This document shows, in pieces, positions 1-11,390 of a stretch of 64,000 nucleotides of DNA. A program made the translations under genes and the position numbers. The notes beneath the pieces are model-generated. The model did no database searches, was not told where the DNA came from, and saw only the letters and a list, made by a program, of their open reading frames with translations. Each line of letters starts with the position of its first letter. Position 1 is the stretch's first letter. This DNA comes from Lindgomyces ingoldianus (taxonomy: Eukaryota; Ascomycota; Dothideomycetes; Pleosporales; Lindgomycetaceae): NCBI RefSeq assembly GCF_010093535.1, contig NW_022985209.1:1-64000 (forward strand). Reading direction: 5' to 3'.

Positions 1-45
1 CATCATTCATCTCAGGAAGCCCAGAAACAGTGCTTCAATCTGACA
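1..45 (+). repeat. 3' end of solo LTR, family S (copy S1, cut by window edge)
   Basis: These bases match the last 45 bases of the copy at 20038-20403 and the reverse complement of the start of the copy at 59898-60188. The copy ends in ATCTGACA, the inverse of the TGTCAGAT that opens the full copies, which is a typical LTR end. The 5' part lies outside the window, so its target duplication cannot be checked. Confidence 0.8.
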
Positions 46-104
46 AGTAAATAGTCTATTAATAAACTAATTAGTGTTAGTTAACTTAGGTTTAATTAAA
101 TAAA

Positions 105-300
105 TATACACTTAAAAAGTGTACTAAGAGGTAAGTAAGTAAAGATTTTTTTATTATTAACTACTGCCCTTTTTTTTATATAAAGAAAGAGGGCTTTTAA
201 GTACACATAGCCCCTAACGCACAGGCTAGATAGCCAACGTTTCAGGCAACCTAATTCAGCCGTACGCGTGTACGGACGCAGCTGTACTTACGTACGGACA
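105..300 (+). repeat. Dispersed repeat H, copy 1 (RIP-altered)
   Basis: From about 163 to 300 this closely matches 10407-10541: a CCCTCT-type hairpin arm, AGTACACATAG, a TTTCAGGCAAC motif and the terminal CGTACGGACA. Upstream, 105-162 aligns more weakly with 10271-10406, with differences mostly G to A and C to T. Function unknown. It may be an LTR, since it ends in CA, but no target duplication is visible. Confidence 0.65.
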
Positions 301-543
301 AATATTGCTAATATTTGCTGATGTAATCTTTTATCGGTTCGTATTGAATAAAATATTATTGGTGCCAACTCTGCATCTGAATGGCAGCCACACGTATGAG
401 CCACAATACCCATTGATGCTTGGCGGGTTAGCGTGGCGTGGTTGCTGAGTCAACTGAGCCACGAACTTCATGCCCGAACAGTGTTCGCGATCACCACTGT
501 TCAATATCGCAATGCGGGCCCACATTAGGCATGATACACCTCT

Positions 544-1743
544 ATGTCCTCCTCACGGACACCCCTGAAAGACAATACAACGCCGCCCTCAAGCTTCCTC
601 GACCCACCTCTAACGCCTCCACCAACGGACGAGAAAACCTTCACTCAGGCTCCCCGAGTCATCGCGCTGTTCAAGGATATTCAAGCCGGGAGGCCCACGA
701 AGCAAAACTCGTGGACTGAATTTCGACTTGTCCGGGGAGAGTACGACGAGATTGAGCTTCGACTTAGGCGAGACGAGCCGCTGTTTGGATACGTCAAAGA
801 TAAGATACGGTGCGTGTGCTCAAACAATAGTACGAGCAACGGTTAACAGCAACAGATATGATTACTACGGAGGGAGCCATCAGCTTGTCGTTCGGATGCC
901 GACTGGCGTATATGAGCTCTTTATCGATGGCGTCGAAGATGCGATTCGAAGTCAGCTGAAAACGATTCGCGGCGGATCAGACAGGGCAGCCCTCTTTGCG
1001 CAAAAAGTGCGGCCAGCCCGATCTACCGAGATATACTTTCCAGTAGATGGATCTCCATCAAGCACGAAGTCAAAACACGAGCCGGACGCCTCTTTCTGGC
1101 ACGATAATGCACAATACCCTGGCGTCATAATAGAAGTGGCGTATTCGCAGAAAAAGAAGAGGCTGAGCCGGCTAGCCGAAGACTATCTTCTGGACTCGGA
1201 TGCCAGTGTGCAGGTCGTTGTGGGTCTAGATATTGAATACGGCAAGAAAGGTTCGCGCAAGGCGACGTTGTCAGTGTGGCGGACGCATCTAGCCCATATT
1301 AGCGATGGGGACGAGCTAAGAGTAGTTCAGGTAATCGCTGACGCGGTATGTTTGGTCTGAGATAATATTTCTCCTCCCAGTTGCTGATCTCTTGACGGGC
1401 GTTTCGCGACGATGAAGGACAGCCTACAAATCATGCAGGTTTACAAATTCAACTGTCCGACTTTGCTTGCGAAGAACTCACACAAGATGTAATCGCAGGC
1501 GAAAATCGAGATATCATTGTGTCTACTCAGGAGCTTTGCAATTGTCTGACTACTGCAGAAGACAAGATTAAGCAGGAAAAAGCACTTGTCAGGCACTCTA
1601 TTCTTCTTGGAGTAAAAAAGCGCAAGAGGTCCGAGACGCCGCCAGAGAGGATAACGTCCGATGATGAAGCGACGTATGCTGAGCAGGAGGAGAAGACAGC
1701 TAAGCGAGTGTCAGCAGAAGATGCCGATTATGAAGAAGCATAG
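544..1743 (+). CDS. Unrecognised fungal accessory protein, possible PD-(D/E)XK-like fold; one splice acceptor damaged
   Basis: Proposed exons are 544-809, 856-1345 and 1399-1743, giving 366 aa. Intron 1 (810-855) is canonical, GTGCGT to AACAG. Intron 2 has donor GTATGT at 1346, but where the frame needs an acceptor (1397-1398) the sequence reads ACGG rather than ACAG. The nearest canonical CAG (1376-1380) leads straight to a TGA; a CAG at 1420-1422 would keep frame with loss of about 8 residues. The N-terminus is proline/threonine rich. The core holds EPDASFWHD followed by PGVIIEVAYSQKK, resembling the D...E-x-[KA] pattern of PD-(D/E)XK/Uma2-like domains (inference). The C-terminus has a KKRKR nuclear-signal-like stretch and an acidic tail. 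Fold and function are unproven. Confidence 0.65.
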
Positions 1744-4662
1744 ACTAAAAGCGCGTCAGAGTAGACTACAAGATTAATGCTACATTTGTAGTCGTATTTG
1801 GGACCTTACCGTGGGGATAAGCATGTTCAGTCCATGTTGCCGAAGGACCAGGGTGACTTAGCTCGTTTTACCAAAAGGGTGCCCATTCGACAAGGGTGCG
1901 GCTGATTGCATGGCCAAGGGTGATGAGAGATCTGCCGGGATGTAGGGGATAAGAAGAAGGGGAAATTGTGTTGTACCAATTCGACTCTCGCGGCGGGCCC
2001 TATTTCGATCCGCCGCATTCCGGAAGCTAGGTCCCAGATATCTCACGAGATCCGATCTGGTGGAATCTCTTGGCATCCGCCCGCCACAAAATAATTTCAA
2101 CGCCTCCCTGACTTTGTCTGGGAGGCGTTGAAGTTGTTTTAGTGTGGGAAGGAAGAGTTTGAGATTAGATCTCAGATATTGCCACTTATAGCGTAGGGTT
2201 CGCTAAGCAAGTACCAATTGACAAGGTGTCCCTGCATGGAATTGTGCCCTGCAGCGCGCATAGGGCCAGTAACGACTTGCTAACCCATAAGAGAGGTTCT
2301 ACGACTTAGACAAGGTCATTCTATGAATGTTCAGAGCAACAAAGACTAAAGCTGAGCACTGTAGGGAAGAGAGTCTGTTACACTAGAAAAGGAGACGAGT
2401 ACAAAGCAGGCTTAGAGACGACAATGCAAACGTAATTTTTCTTGAGGAATAGATCACAGACATTAAGAACTAGCTATAGAGCCTTATTTCTACTAAAATA
2501 TAACAATATTCATTGTGCGCGTGGCCTCACCGGTTGCTGAAAGTCGAAGTACCCCTCACTTTTCTCGGCACACAGTGTTTCTCGCTAGGCAGTGAGGGAC
2601 GTTAGTTTAGTTCTCACCTGATTGACACCTCATATGCCCTATATGATCCGGTAGATCTAAACGTGCGGTACCAGCAGGTGAGTGCATTTTTCACATTACT
2701 ATTACTAAGAGCAGGTGCATTCAGACCCCGTCTAGTCAGATATTCAAAAGGCCTCGGAGTTCTCTATTCTTCCAGCATTTTCCATTTCTGCAGTGTAATA
2801 CCCGTCGATTTATTGCTAGCGCGGTGGCCGTCTTGCTTCATTCCCCTGTTGGACCCTACCGCATGTGTCTCGGCGAGACGTGTCGCGCGTACGTTTTATC
2901 TACCTATAAGTTCTTCTGTGTGCTTGATAGAATGCTGGCCTTTTGCCGCCTGTCGCACGTGAAACTGGCTCACGTGACCTTGCTCAGGGTGAATGTTGGT
3001 CCTTCACCAAGTTCACCTCTCGCCCCTTTCCTGTTTAGGACTAGCGATATTTTAGCTACTATATATCTACCTCTGAGCCCTCTCGAGCTCCAGAGGACTT
3101 CCACCTCACCTCAATATACCTAGGTCGTCTCTCATTACCTAATTGAATGCTCCATGCTCTCCACCATCCTTCTGCTCTAACCCTGCGATACTACCTGCAA
3201 AAAGCTGGTCACACGGTCGACGGAATAATTCTTACGCAGGTGTTTGACGATGCGCTTGTATAGCCTCCGAAGCCATGAACCCCTGGAGTATCAATAGTAT
3301 ATCCACCTCGAACACCACCAGGTATCAGCTGAAGAATGGCTCTGACCTTTGTCCAATGGGGCTCAATTTAATCTTGTTATAACTGTTCCTGCACAGCTCT
3401 GTGAACGTATTGAAAGCAAGGAGATTAGGGAATGTGGGATAATAGCAAAGTCATTCCGACCTACAGACTTAATAAGTCTATCGTATGGTCAATTATCTTG
3501 CGTAGCTTATGCTTTACAAAGATAAATGAGGCAGTCAGATACTAGCTGCCTGCCCTGTGAAGAGGCTTCTAAAAACAGGCTAAATGGTCATGAATCTTTC
3601 CCTCTATACCTTAAAAGGCGATACAATATAATTAAGGTCGACTTGGTACAAATGCGCCCAGGCAACGCCGTCGTATTTTCGCGATTTGCCTTACCCAAGA
3701 CAATCTTAACATTATATACCTTGGATAGCCACTAATACGGTGAGTTCCGAACGAATCTTTGTTTCTCCATTCTTAAGTGGAATGTCTCGCCCGAGTTCTG
3801 GGTTGGTAGAGAGCAGCGGTTTCCGGATTAGGCAGGCATCAAACCGTGGTAAAAATCTTGTGACCTCATACAAAAGGCAGGAGCACCTTCGGCGCCATAG
3901 TTCTGCCCTAGCATTAGTGGTCCATTCCTAGCTAAAATTCATTCATCATGACCGGATGTCGATCGTACATTTAAGAAACTGCGGACATCATAGCGCTAAC
4001 AGGTAAAGAGGAATAGTAGAGTTCACTCTAGAAAGATAGACAGGAAGAGTGAAAACACGTGGATAATATCGGCAATGTTCTGGAATCAAAGAGCTTCCAT
4101 GACAGCGCGACCCTTCTTCTGAGTAAGGTTCACTAGAAATTCGTGCCCTCTTAGCGTTCATGATCTTACGTTGACTTGTACCCAGGATTGCGGCGTAGAT
4201 GCATGACTTCCATAGGTAAGTATGCATGCGGCATAACAGGACCGCTAATATCAAACGTCAATCCATTCTAGTTTCGCGGCTTTCAATACATTCATACACT
4301 CCATCTTGTCATCGTAGGCATGATGCATAGCCTGTTTGAAGCATAATCCTAATACATTGCTCCGTACCGTCATCAGGCCGACCAATGAGATTTCATTGAG
4401 ATCGATGCTGAGATATCTTTGCTACACCTGGAAAGTTCGCGATGTTACCGAGCGCTATGTTGCATTGACGTAGGGAGGGCACCTCGGTATTATGTTCTGG
4501 GCAAATATATGCCAATTGAACCGCAAGGTTATTGCTGGAGTAGAAGCGGCGCAAACCGGAAGGTCTAAGGAAACAATTAGTATCCATGCTCGGACGGTAG
4601 ACGCATATATGAGCATAGTGAAGGTAACCATGTAGAAAGACAAATTATATGGGGTATGTATT
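1744..4662. other. No supported gene
   Basis: Normal base composition. Several 60-99 codon open frames occur on both strands but none shows domain motifs, introns or family resemblance. The only clear structure is the inverted repeat at 2088-2140. Confidence 0.5.
2088..2140. repeat. Inverted repeat / hairpin, 21-bp arms
   Basis: Arms 2088-2108 and 2120-2140 are complementary except at two positions, around an 11-base loop. Both mismatches are C-to-T type. Weaker complementarity seems to extend outward to about 2040 and 2185, suggesting an old fold-back or short inverted duplication. It is not beside a confident gene, so a terminator role is unlikely. Confidence 0.7.
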
Positions 4663-4905
4663 GACACTGGGTTTGATCTGGCTATGGCTTCTCTTGAACC
4701 CTTTGCACTACTTCCAAGCGAGGAAGCTCAAGAAAGATTGCCGAGGAAGCTGAAGCTCTCATCTTCTCAAGTCAAGGACGTGTACCCATGCACTTCGCTT
4801 CAAGCTGGATTGAAGGTACTTTCCGGTCGGGACTTATAGTACGTGTCGCAGAGAATGAATGTGCCGCCACCGACGATTGATTCTAGGCGATTTCGAAAAG
4901 CATGA
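4663..4905 (+). pseudogene. NRPS condensation-domain N-terminal relic
   Basis: One frame reads as the start of a non-ribosomal peptide synthetase condensation domain: EPFALLPSEEAQERL, then QVKDVYPCTSLQAGL, matching the family's 'DVYPCTPLQEGL' opening, then a segment ending FRKA. Two in-frame stops interrupt it: TAG at 4837 where the family expects Gln, and TGA at 4903 where Trp is expected after FRKA. Both fit RIP or C-to-T decay. Similarity ends there: the catalytic HHxxxDG motif, adenylation and thiolation domains are absent. It is a short remnant of a megasynthase, not a gene. Confidence 0.75.
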
Positions 4906-5053
4906 GAAATGGATTCAAGCTCAAAGCTAGAAAAACCACACCTGATGTTGCTTCTTTCGCGAAAACATTTTCTCACTAAATCAGGACATAAGCATATGAG
5001 TCCAGATCTTTTGTTTCAAATGCGAGAACCTTAGTCGGACTGTTTACAGGTTA

Positions 5054-8000
5054 TTATAATTTCTCCCAGCCGCCATTTGCGTATGCCCAGGAGATAGCAC
5101 CACCTGCCTTAAGGATATCTCTGATTTCAGTTGATTTGCAGTATCCAAGGGGGTTGCGAAGTTTAGAACCATTCGTGCCATTCACATTAGCACCAGCCTT
5201 CAAGAGAACTCGAACAACTTCTGTCTTGCCGTATTGACAAGCTCGATGTAGCGGATTTTCTTGATAACTGCCCTCAATATTAGGATCGAATCCTTGGTCT
5301 AGGAGAAGTTGCACAATTTCATGATGCCCTCGAGTGGCAGCCCTGTGCAATTCAGTATCGCCTCTTGACCAAGTGCTGTTTTCATCTGAAGTGAATTCAA
5401 CCCATTGAGCTTTTCGTTTTAGACGCATCCGAGACTCGCGCAAATTGTTGGCAAGGGCCCCAGGCAGTGGAACTCCTAGCTCCATTAACCGAATGACAAT
5501 AACACTGTGTCCACTTTCGTAGGCTGTTTCCATGGCATCCGTGCCACCCCGGCCCTGGTCCTGGCCGAGGAGATGCGGATAATTCGAATGGAGGAACTCA
5601 AAGGTGCTGTGATGCCCACCCCTAATGGTGACTAGCAGCGCTTCCAGGGTTGGTTTGGCCCCGAAGTCGACGAGATGTTTCACGATGGAAGTGAATCCAC
5701 CCTCAGATGCTATCTTGATGTGTGAAGAGTTGGCTTTACCACCCCTTTTTAGTAAGAACAGAGTAACTTCTGGTTTCCCTGATCGACATGCGCAATCGAT
5801 TGCTTCGTCCTGAATCTCGGCTCCATAACCAAGGAGCATATTGATAATATCAAGATCCCCTTTGCATGCAGCACCAGCAAGACAGTGGTTTAGTGCCGCA
5901 GTGGTGCAAATGGAGCTATTGAACCTTGCTAGAGAACTTTGCTTCTCGCAAAATGCCACGATAATATCTCGATCTCCAAGATTTCCCGCCACACGCCAGC
6001 ATTTCTCCGGGATACACAAGGAAAACTCGAGAAGAGCTAGTATCATATTAATATCTCTTTCCTTATTTGAAATTGCTGTCAGTAATGCAGTATTGTGGCC
6101 ATTGCTAGAATCTGGTTTTACCCCTCTGGCGAAGAGGAACTGAACAATCTGCACTTGGCCAACCTCCACAGCTCGGAGAAGGATTGAAAAGGTTTCGAGT
6201 AGCCCTAGTCTCTGATACGCAGAGAAGAGTTCTTGAAATGCAGTGATGTTGCCTTTCTCGACGAGTATGATCAACGCTCGTTGGAGAGTTGTTGGCTTTT
6301 TTACCACTCTGGAAAGGAGAGACACAATCTCAGTGTATCCCTTTGAGCATGCTTCATCCAATGCTGTTATCGGTTCCGCATAAGTGGGGAGATTTGGGTC
6401 CCGCTCTCCTTCAACGAGCTCGGGATTAGCGCCTTTGTGGAGGAGGAGCCATGCGATTGCGTAGTGGCCCTCAGAACAGGCGATATACAAAGCCGACTTT
6501 CCAGATTCTATTGCATTGACATTCGCCCCTGCCGATAACAGATTCTCGCAGAGTCGAAAATCTCCAGCAGTAACGGCCTTGCATATGTTCTGGTTGAGGA
6601 CCATGGATGGGGCGGAAGATTTTGCAGAAAGGCTATCCTCATAGAACTGCCATTCTTCGTAAGGCTTGGACACGACAGCGAAAGAGATCACTTCCATGTG
6701 TCTGCCAAGATGTTGCATAAGAGCGTTTCTGCTCCCGGCAATATTTTGGCCACAGAATGGACAGCTCGACTCTTCAACCAACTCATGCTTAACCGAGATT
6801 CCTTTGATCTGAGGCCTTGGAAAGAGCCATTCGGATCTCCCACCAAAAAATAATTTTGGAAGCTTGCTTTGATGAAGATCGCAGTCATCAAAGTGGATAT
6901 GTTTTCTACCGTCTCGTTTTCTAGAAAAAGTCCTGGTGCAAGTGGTACAAGCGTATGTTCGGGATACCTTACGGTGATGCTTCATCTCATGAGAAACCAG
7001 TACACGTCGGGTTGTGTAGGTCTTATCGGGAGTTGGGCAATCTTCAAATGTGCACAGATATGGCTCTAAATCCTGAAATACATGTTTCCTGCCCAATCAG
7101 TATATTCCACGACGGGCTCTGCGGGTTACCTACTTCCAATCTCTTCGGCGTAACACCTCTACTTGGTGACTACAAATGTCACACGTGAACGATTTCTGGG
7201 TGCCTAATTCCACAGGAGGAGGGGGTAGAGAAAGTAGTGGCTCATGTACATCGTGTGTATTATTCGAGCCTGGGGATTTACCGGTGGAGAAGGTCCGCAC
7301 AGACTTGTGCGATTGATTATATTCTTGAAGGCTGTCCGATCCGTGAAGAGAACTATGGCGAGTAGATGATCCTGACGCTGAGGAATGTGGACCAGGGATA
7401 CGATACGTCTGCGACCAATAAGACTTTACCTTGGAACCAGACTGATTGGTGGCCATCGCACTCAGTCTAGCTTGGGGTAGCTGCCTAGGTTCGCTCTGAG
7501 GTCTTCGTGTTTCTAGCCCTAGAGACTCTATATCGTCTTTTATGCTGTTCAATGACCTGATTAAAAGACTGGATAACGTATCCCGGGAATTGGACTGAAT
7601 AGCAGGAGCGAATTCGTCAATAGAATCCTCGGAGCTTTCAGAAGTGCTATCAGAAAGATCCACAAGGCTTGTTCTGCATAAACCCAGTCTTTCAGCACGT
7701 CTCTCGTTGGCTTTTGCTAACCTCTTTGCTAAATACTCTGGCATCTGTGGGTATTTATCGCGAATGTTGCGGTAAAATATACGGGCGTTGAAGGAAACTT
7801 CGCGCAAATTACGCGCATTTTGGGGTTCATCGGAAGCGACCGAGCGTTTATCATAAGCCCGGTCAATGTGAATGTGCCGAAAACATTCGAGAGCATTTGT
7901 TTCGTTATCTTCGTTGTGGATGGTACCATATTCGTCGCTGGAGATCCCCATCTCCGACGCTGAAAGAATTGATACTTGATCAAGCCAGGCATCCAGTGGA

Positions 8001-9716
8001 GTGGGCTTGGATCTTTTATCTTCGCTGTTTTGCGACTCTATTTCGGTACTCTTGCGTCCGGATAGAAGGGCGTCCAGCTCAACTTGTCCCCACGCACTAA
8101 GAGTTGGCAACATATTGGTTTTGATTGACTTTTGTGGGGCTACCCTCTGTATATCGAAAATAGCTTCGTCAGTGTCCATAATATCTGAAGGTACAGGTCG
8201 CTCGCCAAATATCTGGTAGTCCTCATCAATTTGTCGTTGTTCGACTCGGACCTCTTCACTTTCTAGGACGGTGAAATCATCTACTATTTCAGGCACTTTG
8301 CAGAGATAGCAAGTTAAACCGCACCCAGGGCTTGAAAATGTTACCATCGTCCGTTTTAGGAAAGAAAAAGGCAATATTTTAACGTACCACACAATTGCGG
8401 GCCCATTCGTCATCGAACTGAATGCAAGGTTCCTGCGACAGCTCGGCCGTGGACATAGATGGTGTTGCATGAGGACATCCTTGATAATCATGGACATTAC
8501 GAGTGACGATCCCGGAAAAACAGTTTCTTTCCAGTTCTCTTTTGTAATGACCTGAGTCTGATTGGTCCTGTTGATAAGATGATATTCACCTGATGTTACT
8601 TTGAATTCTCCGGGCAGGCCGTGGAATTCTGCGCGAAGCAGTCCCTCGAATGTCTAGTATAAGTTGTCAACAGATATAGATGTAGAAAGATATTAAACTA
8701 TACCTCCCAGTGTTGAAACCATTCAAATGGTAGTCTTCGATTGCGGCCAAGTGCATCTTCGAAAAAGATATTGGAATCAGACATTATCGAGGGGTTCGGG
8801 CTCAAGTTATTCTGGAAATGAAGGAGCAAATGGTATATCTGGACGTTCGTTCGAAAGATTCTCTGCAAGAGGTGTTGAATCTCTCGAGGGAAGGAGTTCA
8901 CAAAGTCGACGATCTGCTCACCGACACCTCTCAGGGTAATGATGGAGGTTTTAATAGACGTCTGGGAAGCCGTTATACTGTCGCTGAAGCTTTGGATCTG
9001 GGCCGAAACGTTCTCGACCTCGGTTTGCAAGACATCCAAGGTCTGGGCTTGTTCTTTCACTTTACCTTGAGTGCTCTTTCCCACACTCGCCAGTTCTTCT
9101 CGTACCTTAAGAATTTCGGACAATACATTGTTCTGTTCATTTCGCACCTGGGGCTCAATCCTAGAAAGAGACTCCCTAGCCTTAAGTTAGCTGACTTGCG
9201 AGCAACCTCATTACCTCCATCATCTTACGAGATTTGTAAATTCAAGAGTAAGTTAATACTTGTGACTTTGGCGGCAATCACAGCTCTAAGCACCTGAATA
9301 TTTTCTTCTTGGGATGTTGCCCATTTTGCTTTCCGAAAGGCACCCGATGCTGAGTTTCTAGGGGCAAACGGCCCTAAAGATCGTTCATAGCTCTGCAGCC
9401 TTTTAAGGAATTGGCGGAGTGGCAGTTGACAAGACAATGCCATTCCTCGAATAGCATTGACATGAAGAGCGTTACTCTCATTTGGGTTAAGAGCGGCGAC
9501 AGCTTTCAGTGCCCGATCAAGGCCCTCCAGCTCAATTACAACATGCTGGTAATCCTCGGCAGCACCGCCGGCCGTTTTAAGAGCATCGGAAACTCTTTTA
9601 ATTAATACTAGAGATGGTATTAACAGTCAGCTCCATGCCAAAATAATGTTTCCACAGAGACGCTCACAGGCAGCACTGATAAAGTCACCGACAGAAAACC
9701 CAAAAGCTGATGCCAT
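5054..9716 (-). CDS. Fungal ubiquitin-like (ULD) / C2H2 zinc-finger / ankyrin-repeat protein, six exons, 1465 aa
   Basis: Exons on the minus strand: 9716-9668, 9607-9229, 9175-8704, 8653-8388, 8330-7134, 7088-5054. They sum to 4398 nt in frame; the five introns are 60, 53, 50, 57 and 45 bp, all GT-AG. The protein starts MASAFGFSVGDFI, a recurrent N-terminus of fungal STAND-associated proteins, with a helical N-domain to about residue 142 and a coiled coil to about 230. A ubiquitin-like domain spans about 276-365 (DALGR, LPFEWFQHWETFEG). A zinc ribbon follows (C367/C372/C389/C392), then a Ser-rich disordered stretch to about 765. C2H2-like fingers start at C772/C775, C800/C805, C835/C838 and C897/C900. 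Ankyrin repeats fill about 950-1465. Such proteins are thought to be intracellular signalling or immunity scaffolds; the partner is unknown. No premature stop, and little RIP, unlike nearby sequence. Confidence 0.88.
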
Positions 9717-10270
9717 TTCAAAAGGTTGAATATGGCAGTTTGCATGCAGATCAGGTGATGGCGAGTTATCCCTTCCTTCGTCGCACTATGGAATTTAAAG
9801 GGGGCAGCATTAATGCTCAAGGAACACGATGTGGAAGCGAAAGCAGAAATACGTAGAAACCGTAGAGAAGCCCACAGCACAGCCTTCAAAAAGGGCTGTG
9901 TAAGCCACAACTGCGATGACTAATTTAGGCATCGCTGTCACCGCCACCAATCGAACCAGTTGAAATTGCGCAAAATCCCTAAGCCCCATTGCAGCCCAAA
10001 TCCAGTCGGGTGCCGGCGCAGAAGAATTTGCACCGGATTCTCCTGGAGAATATTGACATTAGCCTAAAATGAGATGGCCACTGCTGCCGTTAGAAGCAAA
10101 TCAGTGGCAGGATGAACAGTCTTGCGAACCTACACACAGACGTGTTCGATGAACCAAACATTGGACGCGTCGGTTAGCTCACCCTCACTCCTCTAGATGG
10201 TAGCGCTACGCATCTGGTAGTGGGTCCCTTCTCTGCATGGCTACGCACGCGGTAGGTGGTGGTGGGCAGC
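9717..10270. other. Intergenic, upstream of the ankyrin gene
   Basis: Contains the presumed promoter and 5' leader of the minus-strand gene starting at 9716. I see no clear TATA box, no RNA gene and no coding frame with family resemblance. Confidence 0.4.
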
Positions 10271-10541
10271 TGTACGCTAATCGTACAGCCTGCAATAGGG
10301 GTGAGCAGGCAAGAATCTTCTTGTAATTGACTACTGCCCTCTCTCTTTGTACTACAGCCTGCAATAGGGGTGAGCAGGCAAGAATCTTCTTGCAATTGAC
10401 TACTGCCCTCTCTCTTTGTACAAAGAAAGAGGGCTGTTAAGTACACATAGGCCCTAACGCACGGGCCAGATAGCCAGCCGTTTCAGGCAACTTAATTCAG
10501 CCGTACGCACATACGGACGCAGCCGTACTTACGTACGGACA
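10271..10541 (+). repeat. Dispersed repeat H, copy 2, with 69-bp internal tandem duplication
   Basis: The last 135 bases match 163-300. A 69-base unit is present twice, at 10284-10352 and 10353-10421, nearly identical. The junction around 10408-10434 forms a near-perfect palindrome centred on TTTGTACAAAG. This copy is far less RIP-altered than copy 1. The repeat ends CGTACGGACA at 10541. No coding role is supported. Confidence 0.75.
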
Positions 10542-11088
10542 GGACGAGAAATTAAGCTTTCGGAATGGGATAGGTGACCCAAAACTAGTAGTCTCTTTTT
10601 ATCTAGTTGGGGGCCGAAAATCCGGGATCGAACAAAGCAAGCAGAGGACGACTAGCCAAGTCTGTGGTGGCTGATAGCACAGTTCCCCATCCAGATATAG
10701 TAACGCATATCAGTGGTTTGCGAATTTTGCACTTCCGTTGTTCGACTCCCTTATCCAACAGGTGCGAACGCTCTACGCTAGAGCAAGTTCGCTCTCTAAC
10801 CGCCTTAGAAGGACTATGCAAGACCTTAAGTGGATTGGCATAGGTCAAAACCGAGCAGTCCGCGCCAAGGTTCGGTGTGCAGCCCGCGAGGCTTCCAATA
10901 ACATCCAAGCAACAGGAGCGTCCCTTCGCTGGCTGGCCTTGTAGGCAACTCCTACGACCACCACTGCACCACCTCCTCACGATCCGTCCTCCGACGTCGA
11001 CTTCCGTACTTTCGACCCTCGAATACCTCGCGCCGACGTGCCGAATGAGTCGCACGAGTCGCGCTTGCCATGAGATCGCGCTTCAGCT
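10542..11088. other. No supported gene
   Basis: Normal composition. A 150-codon minus-strand open frame (11055-10603) and several plus-strand frames overlap here, but none shows recognisable domains. It may be the degraded upstream region of the HET fragment. Confidence 0.4.
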
Positions 11089-11390
11089 ATGGCCCTTATA
11101 CGCCTCCTGCAGCGCAAACCGGATGGCGAGATCGTCTTTCGCGAACCCACCAGCCATGCCCCTGCCTACGCAATACTCTCCCATACATGGGGAAGCGAGG
11201 AGGTCACTTTTCAGGATATGGAAGCTAACACGGACATGAGCAAGACCGTGGGCAAGGCTAGGTGGGGAAAGATACAGTTCTGCGCGAAGCAGGCTGCAGC
11301 TGACGGGTTACAATATTCCTAGATAGACACCTGCTGCACTATACAGACTCACTACCGACGACAACGCCCTACGAAAAGGGTGGCATATGC
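11089..11390 (+). pseudogene. HET-domain (heterokaryon incompatibility) gene fragment
   Basis: The frame from ATG 11089 begins ALIRLLQRKPDGEIVF, then carries the HET signature YAILSHTWGSEEVTFQDME, then KIQFCAKQAAADGLQY. TAG at 11320 sits exactly where HET proteins carry Trp, just before IDTCC, consistent with TGG-to-TAG decay. Beyond IDTCC the frame loses family resemblance, so the rest of the domain (normally about 150 residues) is deleted or scrambled. HET proteins trigger incompatibility cell death; this copy cannot make a full domain. Confidence 0.85.

Noticed and set aside
2663..3123. Two overlapping 99-codon frames
   Set aside because: Leucine/serine-rich in both frames, no recognisable family; likely chance.
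8818..9297. 159-codon plus-strand open frame
   Set aside because: Lies entirely antisense to exons 2 and 3 of the well-supported minus-strand gene; a shadow frame.
10603..11055. 150-codon minus-strand open frame
   Set aside because: No domain, no intron logic, composition of chance translation; overlaps other equally long frames.
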